From CAXBID01 sp963815305 (lineage in GTDB: Bacteria; Bacteroidota; Bacteroidia; Flavobacteriales; Flavobacteriaceae), in assembly GCA_963815305.1 (NCBI GenBank), contig CAWFFW010000002.1, positions 620,001 to 684,000 of the forward strand: 64,000 nt of DNA. Reading direction: 5' to 3'. Shown piece by piece: positions 27,443-36,974 of the stretch. A program made the translations under genes and the position numbers. Position 1 is the stretch's first letter; every line of letters starts with the position of its first letter. The notes below the pieces were generated by a model. That model did no database searches and was not told the origin of the DNA. It saw only the letters and a list, made by a program, of their open reading frames with translations.

Positions 27443-29244
27443 TTGGTATTTAAAAAGTTCTTCATTTCCTGCTTAATAGTTACAACTGTATTCGAGTTAA
27501 TTTTAGCTGGGGTTCGCAAAATGTTTTTTGCAAGTTCTTTAGCATTATGTTTTAAGCCCATTGAGTCGTACAGTAAAACCAAACGGTATTTTGGTAAAAA
27601 TTTATGTGGTACTATATTTATTGCTGTTATATAAGCTTGTTCTGCATCCTTAAGTTTGTTAATGTTTTCAAAAGCGACACCTAAATTAAGATACAAATCA
27701 GAAGTCTTAAAATATTTCGATGATTTCTGTAGCACTTCAATTGCTTTATGGTACTCTTTATTGGATACCAATTCTGCTCCGTAATTCATTAAAATTGACC
27801 AATTCTCAATATCATTTTTATTGTAAATAGACGAAAGCACCCTTGATCTTGTTTCCCATGTTGAGCTTTTGGTCATTTCGTTTTTTTTATTCCAATTTTT
27901 TTCTATTTGAAACCTCCCAAGCTCATTCTTAAAAATTAGAAAAGATGAAAAAGTGGCTGCTATAAAAAATACAGATAAGATGTTTTTTTTTAATACAAGT
28001 ATATGTTTACTTATAATATTAGAAGAAATAATAGCAACAAAAGAAAAAACTAAAAACTGAATTGAAAAGATTTTAAAAGGATATGTGAATAAAGCTAGTA
28101 TTAGAAAACATAAAATACCACCACAGGAGGCCAAAAGTAATTTATTACTTTTTGGTTTGTAATAAACAATAGCGGAAAATATTACTAAAAATAATGTAAA
28201 ACCTACAATTCCCAATTCAGCAGCTGTAAACAAGTATTCATTAAAAGGGTGATTCACATCATTAGCTAGAAACCGCATAGGTTCATCTTTATTCACTTTT
28301 AAGTAATTTGCTTGATGCAAAGGGTATACACTACCAAAATTCCCGAAACCTACCCCTAATAAAGGCGTTTCTTTTATTATTTCTGTCGTTATTTTCCATA
28401 TAAGCACACGCCCATTAGATGAGTCTTTTTTCATATTAAAAATAAAAGCACTACAGATTATAATAAGACAAAGTACGCCCGCTATTGCCACTGTTCTATA
28501 TTTTCTTAATAGACTAGTAAATAATTTAATATCTTTTTTAAATATATTGAATGCGATAAATACACTTGTAATACTAATAGCAACCCAAGAAGCTCTTCCT
28601 TGAGTAAACAGAATAACCACAATTGTTGTAATAATTATAGTTATATAAAAATGTTTAAGACGAAATTTATTTATTGAACCTACAAAAACCAGCATTAATG
28701 ATGATATGATAGCCAAATAAGAAGAAAAAGCTCCTGAATTGCCCATAAAACCACTTACCTGTAATGGTTTTTTCAAATAAAAACTTTGAACAATTTGATA
28801 AAGAGCTATTAAGGAAGATAACAACGCAAGAACAAAGGGAAAATGTATTATATAATCATCAATCTTTGCTTGTAATTGTTTTAACTTAAACTTTAAAATT
28901 AAGTACAAAAATAGAAATAAAGAAAAAGGTGTTAGCATTGCAGAGCTATAGGATTCTCCTAATAACAAAAAATTTAAATGAACATATAGAATAAAAACAA
29001 TAACAAACAAATCAATTGCATTTATATCCAGCTGTAGTTTTGTTTTCTTATTACGAAAAAAAAAGTTAGCGGCAATTATTGAAATAAAACAAAATGCGCT
29101 AAAACTGAACCATAAAAGCTTAATGGTAATTAGGCTAACATCGAATGAAAAAGAAGTAATTAATGGCGTTAATAATATGAAAACAAGAAATAAAAACTCC
29201 CCAGTAGAAAAGAATTTTTTAAACAAATTAGTTTTACTTATCAC
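27439..29244 (-). CDS. O-antigen ligase-family protein with TPR repeats
   Basis: A 601-residue polytopic membrane protein with about twelve helices and the Wzy/WaaL pattern: a large loop with GRASWVAIS and VLIWKITTEIIKETPLLGVG, FGNFG and NHPFNEYLFTAAELG. The C-terminal 130 residues form TPR units (KEYHKAIEVLQKSSKYF, LYLNLGVAFENINKLKDAE). WaaL-like enzymes transfer glycans from lipid carriers; some relatives (PglL) glycosylate pilins. Given the pseudopilins in the same island, a protein-O-glycosylation role is attractive but unproven. Confidence 0.8.
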   Translation of the reverse strand: MISKTNLFKKFFSTGEFLFLVFILLTPLITSFSFDVSLITIKLLWFSFSAFCFISIIAANFFFRNKKTKLQLDINAIDLFVIVFILYVHLNFLLLGESYSSAMLTPFSLFLFLYLILKFKLKQLQAKIDDYIIHFPFVLALLSSLIALYQIVQSFYLKKPLQVSGFMGNSGAFSSYLAIISSLMLVFVGSINKFRLKHFYITIIITTIVVILFTQGRASWVAISITSVFIAFNIFKKDIKLFTSLLRKYRTVAIAGVLCLIIICSAFIFNMKKDSSNGRVLIWKITTEIIKETPLLGVGFGNFGSVYPLHQANYLKVNKDEPMRFLANDVNHPFNEYLFTAAELGIVGFTLFLVIFSAIVYYKPKSNKLLLASCGGILCFLILALFTYPFKIFSIQFLVFSFVAIISSNIISKHILVLKKNILSVFFIAATFSSFLIFKNELGRFQIEKNWNKKNEMTKSSTWETRSRVLSSIYNKNDIENWSILMNYGAELVSNKEYHKAIEVLQKSSKYFKTSDLYLNLGVAFENINKLKDAEQAYITAINIVPHKFLPKYRLVLLYDSMGLKHNAKELAKNILRTPAKINSNTVVTIKQEMKNFLNTK

Positions 29245-29269
29245 GATTTTAAGTCTGAAGCATACAACA

Positions 29270-29818
29270 TCAATAATCGTCTCTGTTATATGTCACATTT
29301 ATCCTATCAATAATATCAAGTGTAACGTTATAGGAGTTTTTTCCATACATGATATTGCCATTACCTAAATTTCCAAAAATATAATCAAATCCATTTTCTT
29401 CACTAAATACCTTAATTTCATCGTTAATATTTTTATATAAAGGGTCTATCCAAGAGGTTTTTATACTATCTAATTGTTGTTTAGAAATAATACTCATTTC
29501 TCTGTGTGTTCTTTCTAAATCCTTAATTTTATTTTTTGCTTTTACAATTTCTGGTTCTTTTAATTCATTTTTATTCTTTTTAAGGTATTCTACTTTTTCT
29601 TGGATATCTATATAATAAACATCCAGCAACTCTTTAAATTCTAATTCTTGTGCATTTAATCTAGTATTGTAATCTTGAAAAGCATGATACTCAGATAGAA
29701 CTTCATCTAAGTAAATATATCCTATTTTAGAGCTTTTATTCAAAAAACTCACAATAACAGAAAACATCGATAAAACTAAAGCAACGACTAAAACTATGTT
29801 TTTACTATTCTTCATCAA
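29270..29818 (-). CDS. Skp/OmpH-family chaperone-like protein
   Basis: A 182-residue protein with an N-terminal membrane or signal helix (IVLVVALVLSMFSVIVSFL), the motif KIGYIYLDEVLSEYHAFQDY near the start, a long coiled coil (residues 50-120) and a C-terminal strand ENGFDYIFGNLGNGNIMYG. This is the OmpH/Skp layout, a periplasmic trimeric chaperone for outer-membrane proteins. It lies between the tail-fibre-like gene and the ligase gene and may help export or fold large surface proteins of the island. Confidence 0.75.
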   Translation of the reverse strand: MMKNSKNIVLVVALVLSMFSVIVSFLNKSSKIGYIYLDEVLSEYHAFQDYNTRLNAQELEFKELLDVYYIDIQEKVEYLKKNKNELKEPEIVKAKNKIKDLERTHREMSIISKQQLDSIKTSWIDPLYKNINDEIKVFSEENGFDYIFGNLGNGNIMYGKNSYNVTLDIIDRINVTYNRDDY

Positions 29819-29877
29819 CTATTAAAAAATAAATGATTGGAAATAAGAAGGACCACTTTGAAACAAAACATAAGATG

Positions 29878-30723
29878 TTAATTAGTTTCCAGAACTTTAA
29901 TTCGTTCTTTTAGCATTGCAATTTGATTTGACATTTTAGAAACTTCTTCTTGCTGAAGGTTAACAGCCTCTAATAATAATGGAATAAAACCTGTATAATT
30001 TACAGAATAAATACCTGAGCTTTCGTCTAAAGTTACCAAGTCTGGATATTCTTCTATAACATCTTGCGCTATAACACCATAATGTTTTCCGTTTTTAAAC
30101 TTTGGAGTATTTATTCGAATATTTTTAATTTCATCGGTGAGAACTCTAATTGAATCCCCTTCCTTTTCCGTATTTGGTATTTTTATTTTCTTGTATATTG
30201 TATCAGTAGGAAATTTAAACTTACCTGAATTATGCAAGGCCAATAACTCTTTTCTAGATTTATATTTATACTGTTTACCTCTTATTTTTGACAACTTTCT
30301 AAATAAACTTTTACTATTTATCGTATCCACTTCCTTTTTTAATCGGCTATCTGAAGGATTATATAAAGTTCCAGTTATTGTAGCATCGCCATCAACATAC
30401 AAAGTTGTTCCAGACGTCTGGTTCCAACCATCTGAAACACGCAATGTATTTATTACGTTTTGACTCGGATTAATTCTAAGCATATAGCTATTACTAGCGC
30501 TTTGCCCAATACCTGCAGCTTCGTAAACATAACTATAACTACTTGATGCATTGCTAGAATTGTGATTATAAAAATACGAATTAGATCCACGTATACTATA
30601 TGAGTTACTTGGTTCATATCCTCCTACACCTACTTTACCAGATGCATTAATTTTAATTTGGGATTGCACATTAAAAGATATTACATAAAACAATAGGGTC
30701 AAAAGGAATATTTTTGTTTTCAT
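29878..30723 (-). CDS. Tail-fibre-like protein with S74 intramolecular chaperone
   Basis: A 281-residue secreted protein. Signal peptide (to QSQ), a glycine/serine-rich beta part (residues 25-130) and a C-terminal endosialidase-type intramolecular chaperone: SDSRLKKEVDTI, KHYGVIAQDVIEEYPDLV, VNYTGFIPLLLEAVNLQ and a final coiled coil. In phage fibres and many Bacteroidota proteins this domain trimerises and then cleaves itself off. It is the first gene of its operon, behind a copy of the regulon promoter. It may form a surface fibre. Confidence 0.85.
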   Translation of the reverse strand: MKTKIFLLTLLFYVISFNVQSQIKINASGKVGVGGYEPSNSYSIRGSNSYFYNHNSSNASSSYSYVYEAAGIGQSASNSYMLRINPSQNVINTLRVSDGWNQTSGTTLYVDGDATITGTLYNPSDSRLKKEVDTINSKSLFRKLSKIRGKQYKYKSRKELLALHNSGKFKFPTDTIYKKIKIPNTEKEGDSIRVLTDEIKNIRINTPKFKNGKHYGVIAQDVIEEYPDLVTLDESSGIYSVNYTGFIPLLLEAVNLQQEEVSKMSNQIAMLKERIKVLETN

Positions 30724-30923
30724 AAGATTTACTTTTTTTTAAATATTTAATATTGTATAAAATTTAATATGTTCAAAATCATAGCTTTTAATTATAATTT
30801 ACTTAAAGGCTAATTTTTTTCATTCCCTACTAACATAAGCAATTTCTTAACCATAAAAACAGCCTTCTTACAGAATAGATAAACTAAATAGCCATGTTTC
30901 AATGCTTTGAAATTTATATAAAA

Positions 30924-30980
30924 CAATATTAAATATAAAATATGAAACAAAAGTAAGGGTTATCCTTACTATGTGTAAGG
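30924..30980 (-). promoter_or_regulatory. Shared regulon promoter, copy 4 (tail-fibre/ligase operon)
   Basis: TAAGG 30954-30958, CCTTAC 30964-30969, TAAGG 30976-30980, with a further TAAGG at 30991-30995. Box TAATATTG on the minus strand at 30931-30924, at the same 23-bp distance. The leader to the first gene is about 200 bp. Confidence 0.75.
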
Positions 30981-31214
30981 GCTAGATAAATAAGGGCTAA
31001 TATAATTAAAAACCTGAGTGTATAGATATTTAATATATTGAATAACAATTATTTATATAAAAATCACGATTGCTATTTTAAACATTAGTTATGTTATTGA
31101 ATAATTAGGAAACGGTTTGACAAGAGTCTATCTGAAATTACCAGTTTATTAATTACTGCTTGCAGCCTCATCATTATAAATAGTTATGAAAAATATAATT
31201 ATCTTATTTTGAGC

Positions 31215-31264
31215 TAATTCCCTTATATGGGACACTTTGTTTTAAAATGGGCTTGGGAATAGCA
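31215..31264 (+). promoter_or_regulatory. Promoter/operator repeat of the XRE gene
   Basis: A 50-bp near copy of 15969-16018 with the palindrome TCCCTTATATGGGA. It ends 10 bp before the XRE start codon, so it probably holds that gene's promoter and operator, perhaps autoregulated. Confidence 0.6.
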
Positions 31265-31274
31265 GTACAAGTTA

Positions 31275-31640
31275 ATGAACGTAGGAACTAACATAAGAAC
31301 TTTAAGAGAGCAACGTAATATCAAGCAACAAGAGATTGCCGATTTAATTGGTATGCACCGTTCTAATTACAGTAAAATAGAAAACGGACAGCGTGAGATT
31401 TCCGTTAGTGCGTTGGACAAGATTGCTCGTTTCTTCAATATTAGTATTGACGAGCTTGTGCATTTGGATGGCGATTTGCCACAGGAAGTTGAGATTGAGG
31501 ACAAAACTACAATGGAGCAGCTAAAACTGATGCAAGAGCTGGACGAAGAAGAACGTTCTATGATTTTTAAGATGATTGATTCCTTTCTTACAAAAAAGAA
31601 GTTCAAGGATTTCTTTAATAAAAATGTTGCTTCGCTTTAG
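31275..31640 (+). CDS. XRE-family transcriptional regulator (121 aa)
   Basis: N-terminal Cro/CI helix-turn-helix (IRTLREQRNIKQQEIADLIG, MHRSNYSKIENGQREISVS, LDKIARFFNISIDELVHLD) followed by an acidic helical tail (MEQLKLMQELDEEERSMIFK) that could dimerise. It is the only gene reading rightward among the toxin cassettes. Its promoter repeat occurs a second time at 15969 without a gene. It may control the island or its cassettes. Confidence 0.85.
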   Translation: MNVGTNIRTLREQRNIKQQEIADLIGMHRSNYSKIENGQREISVSALDKIARFFNISIDELVHLDGDLPQEVEIEDKTTMEQLKLMQELDEEERSMIFKMIDSFLTKKKFKDFFNKNVASL

Positions 31641-31645
31641 AGCAT

Positions 31646-31673
31646 AAAAAAACCACCCGAAGGTGGTTTTTTA
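31646..31673. terminator. Bidirectional terminator
   Basis: AAAAAA-CCACC-CGAA-GGTGG-TTTTTT, between the convergent XRE and candidate immunity genes. Confidence 0.85.
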
Positions 31674-31678
31674 CTTAA

Positions 31679-32188
31679 TTATTTATTACATTTTTTTTGC
31701 TCTTTTGTTAGTTTTTTTTGAGCTCTACGCATTGAACCTTCGCTCCAATCGTATTCAAATGTAAATTCCTTTGCAGGCAAAGAATCATAAATTTTCTTAT
31801 ACTTATTCTTTTTAGTATTATATATATACAAAACAAAATATGAGCCTTTGTTTAACCAAGGTAATTTAAAATCTTCGATTTCGTAGTTCAAAGTTTCTGT
31901 TTTTTCTCCACATTGTTCAACGTGACGAACCGTTAAATCTATCCTTGCTACATTTTCTGAAGCTAATTTTTCGTAATCCTCCTCATTAATAGAAATTTTT
32001 CCTTGTACATAATTAACTCTTATGATTTCGCTTTTATCATCTTTATCTTTTATAATAAACTTATCCGCATAAACATTTCTTAAACTATTATCTACCGATA
32101 CGATAAAGTTGAACTCTTTTTGCTGTGAGTAACCTACTAGAACATTTAGTATGAATGAAAATAATATTATCTTTTTTATACTACTCAT
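31679..32188 (-). CDS. Candidate immunity protein for YD-repeat toxin 2
   Basis: A 169-residue protein with a cleavable signal peptide (IILFSFILNVLVGYSQ), then a beta-rich domain (EFNFIVSVDNSLRNVYADKF, NVARIDLTVRHVEQCGEKTE) and a basic C-terminus. Family not recognised. It follows the stop of the JAB-tipped RHS gene by 2 bp and occupies the same place as the unrelated 16311-17009 gene in cassette 1. This tip-specific exchange is the reason for calling it a candidate immunity gene. Confidence 0.55.
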   Translation of the reverse strand: MSSIKKIILFSFILNVLVGYSQQKEFNFIVSVDNSLRNVYADKFIIKDKDDKSEIIRVNYVQGKISINEEDYEKLASENVARIDLTVRHVEQCGEKTETLNYEIEDFKLPWLNKGSYFVLYIYNTKKNKYKKIYDSLPAKEFTFEYDWSEGSMRRAQKKLTKEQKKCNK

Positions 32189-32190
32189 AA

Positions 32191-35100
32191 TTAATTACCT
32201 ATGATTTTATTAACCGTTCTACGACTAAATTGAAAGGATGGTGTCGTCCCTCCATTATTATAAATCACTACGCCATTTGCAGGTTTATTTATATTGGTCG
32301 CATTTGTTCCTGTATGAGAATCTATTCCTTGAGTGGCTGTAGCTTGACCCAAAGGACCTACTATTATATTGGTTCTATATTGAGCAAAAGTTGTCGCATC
32401 TGCACCCGTTCCTGAAGGAACTGTCGCATTTCCACCAAAAACTTGATTCCCAACTACTTTTGCTTCCGTTGGATGTGAATGTATTGAAACTTCTACATCT
32501 GCCGTAGTTTTGCCAGGAAAAAGACTGGGTAGGCTAGCTTTGGCTTCCGTATCCACTCCTAATTGTATAGGGTCTCCTGTAGAACCTTGTACAGTCCTTC
32601 CATCATTATACACTATAGAACTTTCTTCGCTTAACCCTCCATTTTCAATTGTCCTATCTAGAACATTCAACGCTTCGCCTAATGCTGTATCGCTAGGTAA
32701 CGCAGTAATGTCAGAGCCAGTAAACGAAAATTGGTCATCTAATAAGCTTACTGTTCCATCTTTCTTATATGCCTCTTTTACTTGACCTGCTAATTCTTCA
32801 TTATTTACAACTACATTAACCCCATTATCAACTCCGTCATCTCCTAGTTTATTACCATCCTTATCGAATAAATCCGTAAAAGGCGCCATACCATCTGGGT
32901 CGGTAAAGACTAAAGGATTATTAAATGCATAATTATATGGCGAGTGCCTACGCATTTGTTCAGCCAATGGGTCAAGGTTCATCCAACGTCCTAACGCAGG
33001 GTCATAATTTCTTGCAGAAAAATCTAACCATTCTAAACCAAGTTCTTTATTTTCTTCTTTTCCACCAAAGCCATAAGGATGCGCAGTTCCATTCACAACA
33101 TTATTATAGCCACGATGAACTAATCCGAAGGGATAGTAATTTTTCTCTTCCAAGATTTCAGTAGAAGCCTCGATTGTACCGTTTCCATTAGAATCCGAGT
33201 AGGAGAGTCGTATGTTCCCCAAGTGGTCCTTATATTGATATACATATTCCATTTCTAAACCCTGAGTGGTAACCTTAGTATTTACATAGCCTTCAGGATG
33301 ATTAAAGAACTGTAAATCATTATCTTCATATATGTAATTCCCCGCATAAGCTGTTATTACACCATTTACTTCTTTACTCAGCTTAACTCCTGTAGCATCA
33401 TAGATATAGTCGATATCCTGACCTCCAATGGTTACCTTGCTTGGCAAATTTAAGTAATTATATTCAATATTCGTAATACCTTTGTTATCATCTTTAATCA
33501 TATTGCCATTAGGGTCGTACCAATAGTCTTGATCGTTTGTACTGCTATCCTTATAACCGTGGTTGCTATTTCCCGTATCGGCTACTTTATATAGTTTATT
33601 ACTAGTTTCATTATTAAAATAGTTATAATTCAATACATCCATATTGTTATAATTAGACGAATCCTGCCATCCATCTCTGGTTAAACTCATGATATTTCCA
33701 TTCTTATCATAAGTAATAGTCTCTAAATTATAGCGCCCTGTATTATCTATTGCGCTTGTAATTCTATTTAAGGCATCATAGGTGTACTCGTATTTGTTAC
33801 TTATAACACTTCCTGATGGGTTTATACTTAAACTATTCCATAGGGTTTCACTTATGTTTCCATTAAACAATGCCTTAGTTTGGTCTGTAGGCGTATTATA
33901 ATTAATTGAAAAGTTAAATAAATCGTTATCAGTAGTATTACTATCTTGATTGATTTTTTTTAACCAACCTCTTACATTGTATGCGTAGTCTACTACTTGT
34001 AAAGGATTTACACTACTATTGCCTACTTTCTTGCTTGTTAACTGTCCCAATTCATCATAAGTGTTCTCTACAATCATTTCGCTACCTGCTGAAGCTATAT
34101 CGGTTATAAACATAAATGCTCCTGGGGCTATTGTGGTAGGCCCGTTTATAGTAATACTGTTGGTTGCTGTTTGGTTCCCTGTAATATTTGGTAGGGATAG
34201 CACCAAATCTGAAGTTAGTGATGTTGTACAATTATCTACTAATGCATCATCTCCTATACATTGAAATTGATGAATAAGTCTATCTGCATGGTCATACTCA
34301 AAAGTATCTAAGGTTACTATTTCTTGGTGATTGTCATACTCATGTTTGGTTCTTGATTTTAAGATTTTTCCAATAAAATCAATTTTGGTTTGTACTTCAT
34401 CCTTTGTTTTTAAAAAAGGATTCTCTGTGGCGATATATAAAGCGCGTGCTTTAATGTCATAACCAGTTATAGTAGTAATAAAATGTGTTTCTCCCAACAC
34501 ACGCACTTTACTTCCTGTGGCTAAACCTTTTGTTTTATTACCTGCTGGAATGATAGTTTGACCAAAAACTGTAGTTGAAGGAATAACAAGACTAGATTTA
34601 TCAAACGTGTAATTATCATAATAATTTATAGTGAGTATCTCTATATTTGTTTTAGGGTCGTCGTTATTGGTATAATAACTGTTTTGGTAGCCAGTACCTG
34701 AACTTACTTTTTCTTCGTAATTATCTTGAGATGTTTTATTTTTAAATAGACTTCTAAGTGTCGATTCCGTTTGAGTGGTTGTAAAAATCCCTGTATATGT
34801 TACCCTTCCAAAAACATCGTACTTTGTAAATAACCATTCATCATCCGCTCTTAAATTAGCATCTTGGGTTAATACGGGTCTATCTAAATTATCATAAATA
34901 ATCAGTTCCTTTTCCTTGCCCGGTATCTGCTTTTCTATTAATCTGTTTCTATAATCATATTTGTATTGATAGCCCAAATCGTCTAGTCCGCTTGTTATTG
35001 TAGATAGACTGCTGGTAGAGGCATTCATCTTTGGGGGCAGTACAAAGGTAAGGTTGCCGTAGTTGTCATATACATAATAGGTGTCGTGCTCAGCGCCTAA

Positions 35101-36372
35101 ATCATAGGTGCGCTTTAAAATGACTTGCCCTTGTTTGTTTTTAAACTCTTCTGTGGTATGGTCTTTTAATTCGGTTTGTGTTGGTTGCCAATTTTCGTCT
35201 TTGGTAATGATTTTATATAACTCTCCTGCTATATAATTAGTACTGCCGCTCAAAACTGGGTTGGCTCCCGATAGATCTACATTAAAAACCTTAACAGCAT
35301 CTATGGCGCTGTTAGCAGCATATTTAAATTTTATAGTGTGGTCAGTATCGGTCGCTTTGTCAACAGCCCAATCTGCTCCAGGAGCACCTTGTTCAAAAAT
35401 TCTATTTAGTGGTGATGCTTCAAAATGCTTTTCTGAAAAAGGATTTGGGGTGCTTTCGTATTTTGCAGTTAAGTAAAAATCATTAGTTGCTGTTAACGCA
35501 TTGTTTTGGTATTGACCGCAATTACTTGCCATAGCATAAGGCAAGTAATCTTTTGCCTGTCTAGCATATTCGTCATATTCTATATGGGTGACTATATCTT
35601 GTTGTTGACCTCCAGCACGAACCGCTACACTTTGCATGGGCCTACCTAGTCCGTCGTAATATGATATGCTCTCCATCAATTGGTCGTTAGAAAGAGATCC
35701 GAGATCAGTAGTGCCTGCAGTTGGTGTTATGGTATGTATATAGTTTTCATCGCTGGGTACACAACCTACGGGGGGTATTTCTGGTATTGTAAAGGAGACT
35801 GAACCTGCTCCCAAACTCCAAAAGTTAGTAGATGTCTTATAGGCTCTTATATAATATACGGTGCCAGAGGTTACTATTTTTGTAGCTCCATTGCCAGCAG
35901 TAGTACTCGTGCCACTTGAGCTACTCTGCCAATACCAAATAACTCCTGGTGGTGGTGTTCCTGTTCGTTCTAAAGTAACACTTCCCGTAATAGAACTCTG
36001 TACCGTTGGATTAGGAGGAGTGTCAGGTTCTGCAGAAACAACATTTACTGTAATATAATCAAAGGCTATGTAATTACCACCCACGTCATAAAGCTCTACA
36101 TCAATGTTATATTGCTCAGCATAAGTAAATGCTATATCTACAGTATTGGATGTGGTATCATTAAATTCACTATTGCTATACCAAGACCAGAGGGTAGCGT
36201 TTAAATCGATACCTTCATTATAAGGATCAAGTGCTGTGTAAGTTATAATATCTCCTTGATTGAAAGTGATAGGCCCTTGTATATAGGATTGAGCATAAAG
36301 ACCTGATACCATTAATAAAATTATGGCCTTGATAAACCCTTGTAAATTCCTATGTATATTTTCTAAAACCAT
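32191..36372 (-). CDS. DUF6443/RHS YD-repeat protein 2 with JAB-like C-terminal tip
   Basis: A 1393-residue paralogue of the protein at 17017-21237 with the same order: signal peptide, PKD-like, Ig-like, DUF6443, YD repeats and RHS core (YPFGLVHRGYNN, FSARNYDPALGRWMNLDPLA), here with a normal TDPDG motif at the end. The tip has EVSIHSHPTEAKV and VPSGTGADATTFAQYRTNII, the His-x-His-Pro and Ser/Asp pattern of JAB-like metallopeptidase tips seen in polymorphic toxins; S-to-D spacing is longer than in canonical JAMM. The likely activity is peptidase or isopeptidase against target proteins. Confidence 0.88.
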   Translation of the reverse strand: MVLENIHRNLQGFIKAIILLMVSGLYAQSYIQGPITFNQGDIITYTALDPYNEGIDLNATLWSWYSNSEFNDTTSNTVDIAFTYAEQYNIDVELYDVGGNYIAFDYITVNVVSAEPDTPPNPTVQSSITGSVTLERTGTPPPGVIWYWQSSSSGTSTTAGNGATKIVTSGTVYYIRAYKTSTNFWSLGAGSVSFTIPEIPPVGCVPSDENYIHTITPTAGTTDLGSLSNDQLMESISYYDGLGRPMQSVAVRAGGQQQDIVTHIEYDEYARQAKDYLPYAMASNCGQYQNNALTATNDFYLTAKYESTPNPFSEKHFEASPLNRIFEQGAPGADWAVDKATDTDHTIKFKYAANSAIDAVKVFNVDLSGANPVLSGSTNYIAGELYKIITKDENWQPTQTELKDHTTEEFKNKQGQVILKRTYDLGAEHDTYYVYDNYGNLTFVLPPKMNASTSSLSTITSGLDDLGYQYKYDYRNRLIEKQIPGKEKELIIYDNLDRPVLTQDANLRADDEWLFTKYDVFGRVTYTGIFTTTQTESTLRSLFKNKTSQDNYEEKVSSGTGYQNSYYTNNDDPKTNIEILTINYYDNYTFDKSSLVIPSTTVFGQTIIPAGNKTKGLATGSKVRVLGETHFITTITGYDIKARALYIATENPFLKTKDEVQTKIDFIGKILKSRTKHEYDNHQEIVTLDTFEYDHADRLIHQFQCIGDDALVDNCTTSLTSDLVLSLPNITGNQTATNSITINGPTTIAPGAFMFITDIASAGSEMIVENTYDELGQLTSKKVGNSSVNPLQVVDYAYNVRGWLKKINQDSNTTDNDLFNFSINYNTPTDQTKALFNGNISETLWNSLSINPSGSVISNKYEYTYDALNRITSAIDNTGRYNLETITYDKNGNIMSLTRDGWQDSSNYNNMDVLNYNYFNNETSNKLYKVADTGNSNHGYKDSSTNDQDYWYDPNGNMIKDDNKGITNIEYNYLNLPSKVTIGGQDIDYIYDATGVKLSKEVNGVITAYAGNYIYEDNDLQFFNHPEGYVNTKVTTQGLEMEYVYQYKDHLGNIRLSYSDSNGNGTIEASTEILEEKNYYPFGLVHRGYNNVVNGTAHPYGFGGKEENKELGLEWLDFSARNYDPALGRWMNLDPLAEQMRRHSPYNYAFNNPLVFTDPDGMAPFTDLFDKDGNKLGDDGVDNGVNVVVNNEELAGQVKEAYKKDGTVSLLDDQFSFTGSDITALPSDTALGEALNVLDRTIENGGLSEESSIVYNDGRTVQGSTGDPIQLGVDTEAKASLPSLFPGKTTADVEVSIHSHPTEAKVVGNQVFGGNATVPSGTGADATTFAQYRTNIIVGPLGQATATQGIDSHTGTNATNINKPANGVVIYNNGGTTPSFQFSRRTVNKIIGN

Positions 36373-36974
36373 ATTGCCTGCTTTAATTTTTTGTGTAATG
36401 TAGCTCTGGGATAAGTAAAGGCCTATTGTTTTCTGACTCTGGCTTCAAGACCAATCGGTCTCCGTCCAAGGATTTTATTCTTTGAAAACTTACCTTTCCA
36501 TTATTATGGGTTACCTCAATGCTGTTACTCTCTGGGAGATAAACCCAAATACCTAGAGACTTTTTTCCGTTTTTCATAGATAGCATATATAGTCCGTCTG
36601 CCCCAAATTGTAGTCTCCTCCCTTGGTAAGCCTTTAAAATACGTTCACGACGTTCTGCCGGCATAGCCTCCCACCTTTGAACGCCCGATGGCTCCATGTG
36701 CTCGATTGATGCCGTATGGTCTAAGATCCAAGTTCTTATCAAAAGATTGGGGTCTATTTCTGTTTGTCCATAACTTATTAGGCTGAGTATAGATACTAAA
36801 AGGGCTAGGATATTATGATTTGCTTTCATGATATATTCTGTTTTTAAGTCGTGGTTGATTCGTTATTGTTGTCCCTTGTAATGGTACTGGTTCTCGCTCA
36901 AGACCTTACCTTCAGAGTCTTTAACACGTTTTAACCTGTTCAAAGCATCATACTCATAATACATGGTATATCCT
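35339..36974. repeat. Long near-identical duplication, copy 2
   Basis: Counterpart of 20204-21839 at a constant offset of 15135 bp; see that entry for extent. Upstream of the block (beyond 36974) the two SpvB-like genes are unrelated at the nucleotide level by eye. Confidence 0.8.
36383..36829 (-). CDS. Secreted 148-residue protein, cassette copy 2
   Basis: The protein is identical to that encoded at 21248-21694 and occupies the same position between an SpvB-like and an RHS-like gene. The strict identity, while flanking parts of the partner proteins have diverged, points to recent duplication or gene conversion and suggests that this factor serves both cassettes. Structure and inferred role are as described for the first copy. 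Confidence 0.75.
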   Translation of the reverse strand: MKANHNILALLVSILSLISYGQTEIDPNLLIRTWILDHTASIEHMEPSGVQRWEAMPAERRERILKAYQGRRLQFGADGLYMLSMKNGKKSLGIWVYLPESNSIEVTHNNGKVSFQRIKSLDGDRLVLKPESENNRPLLIPELHYTKN

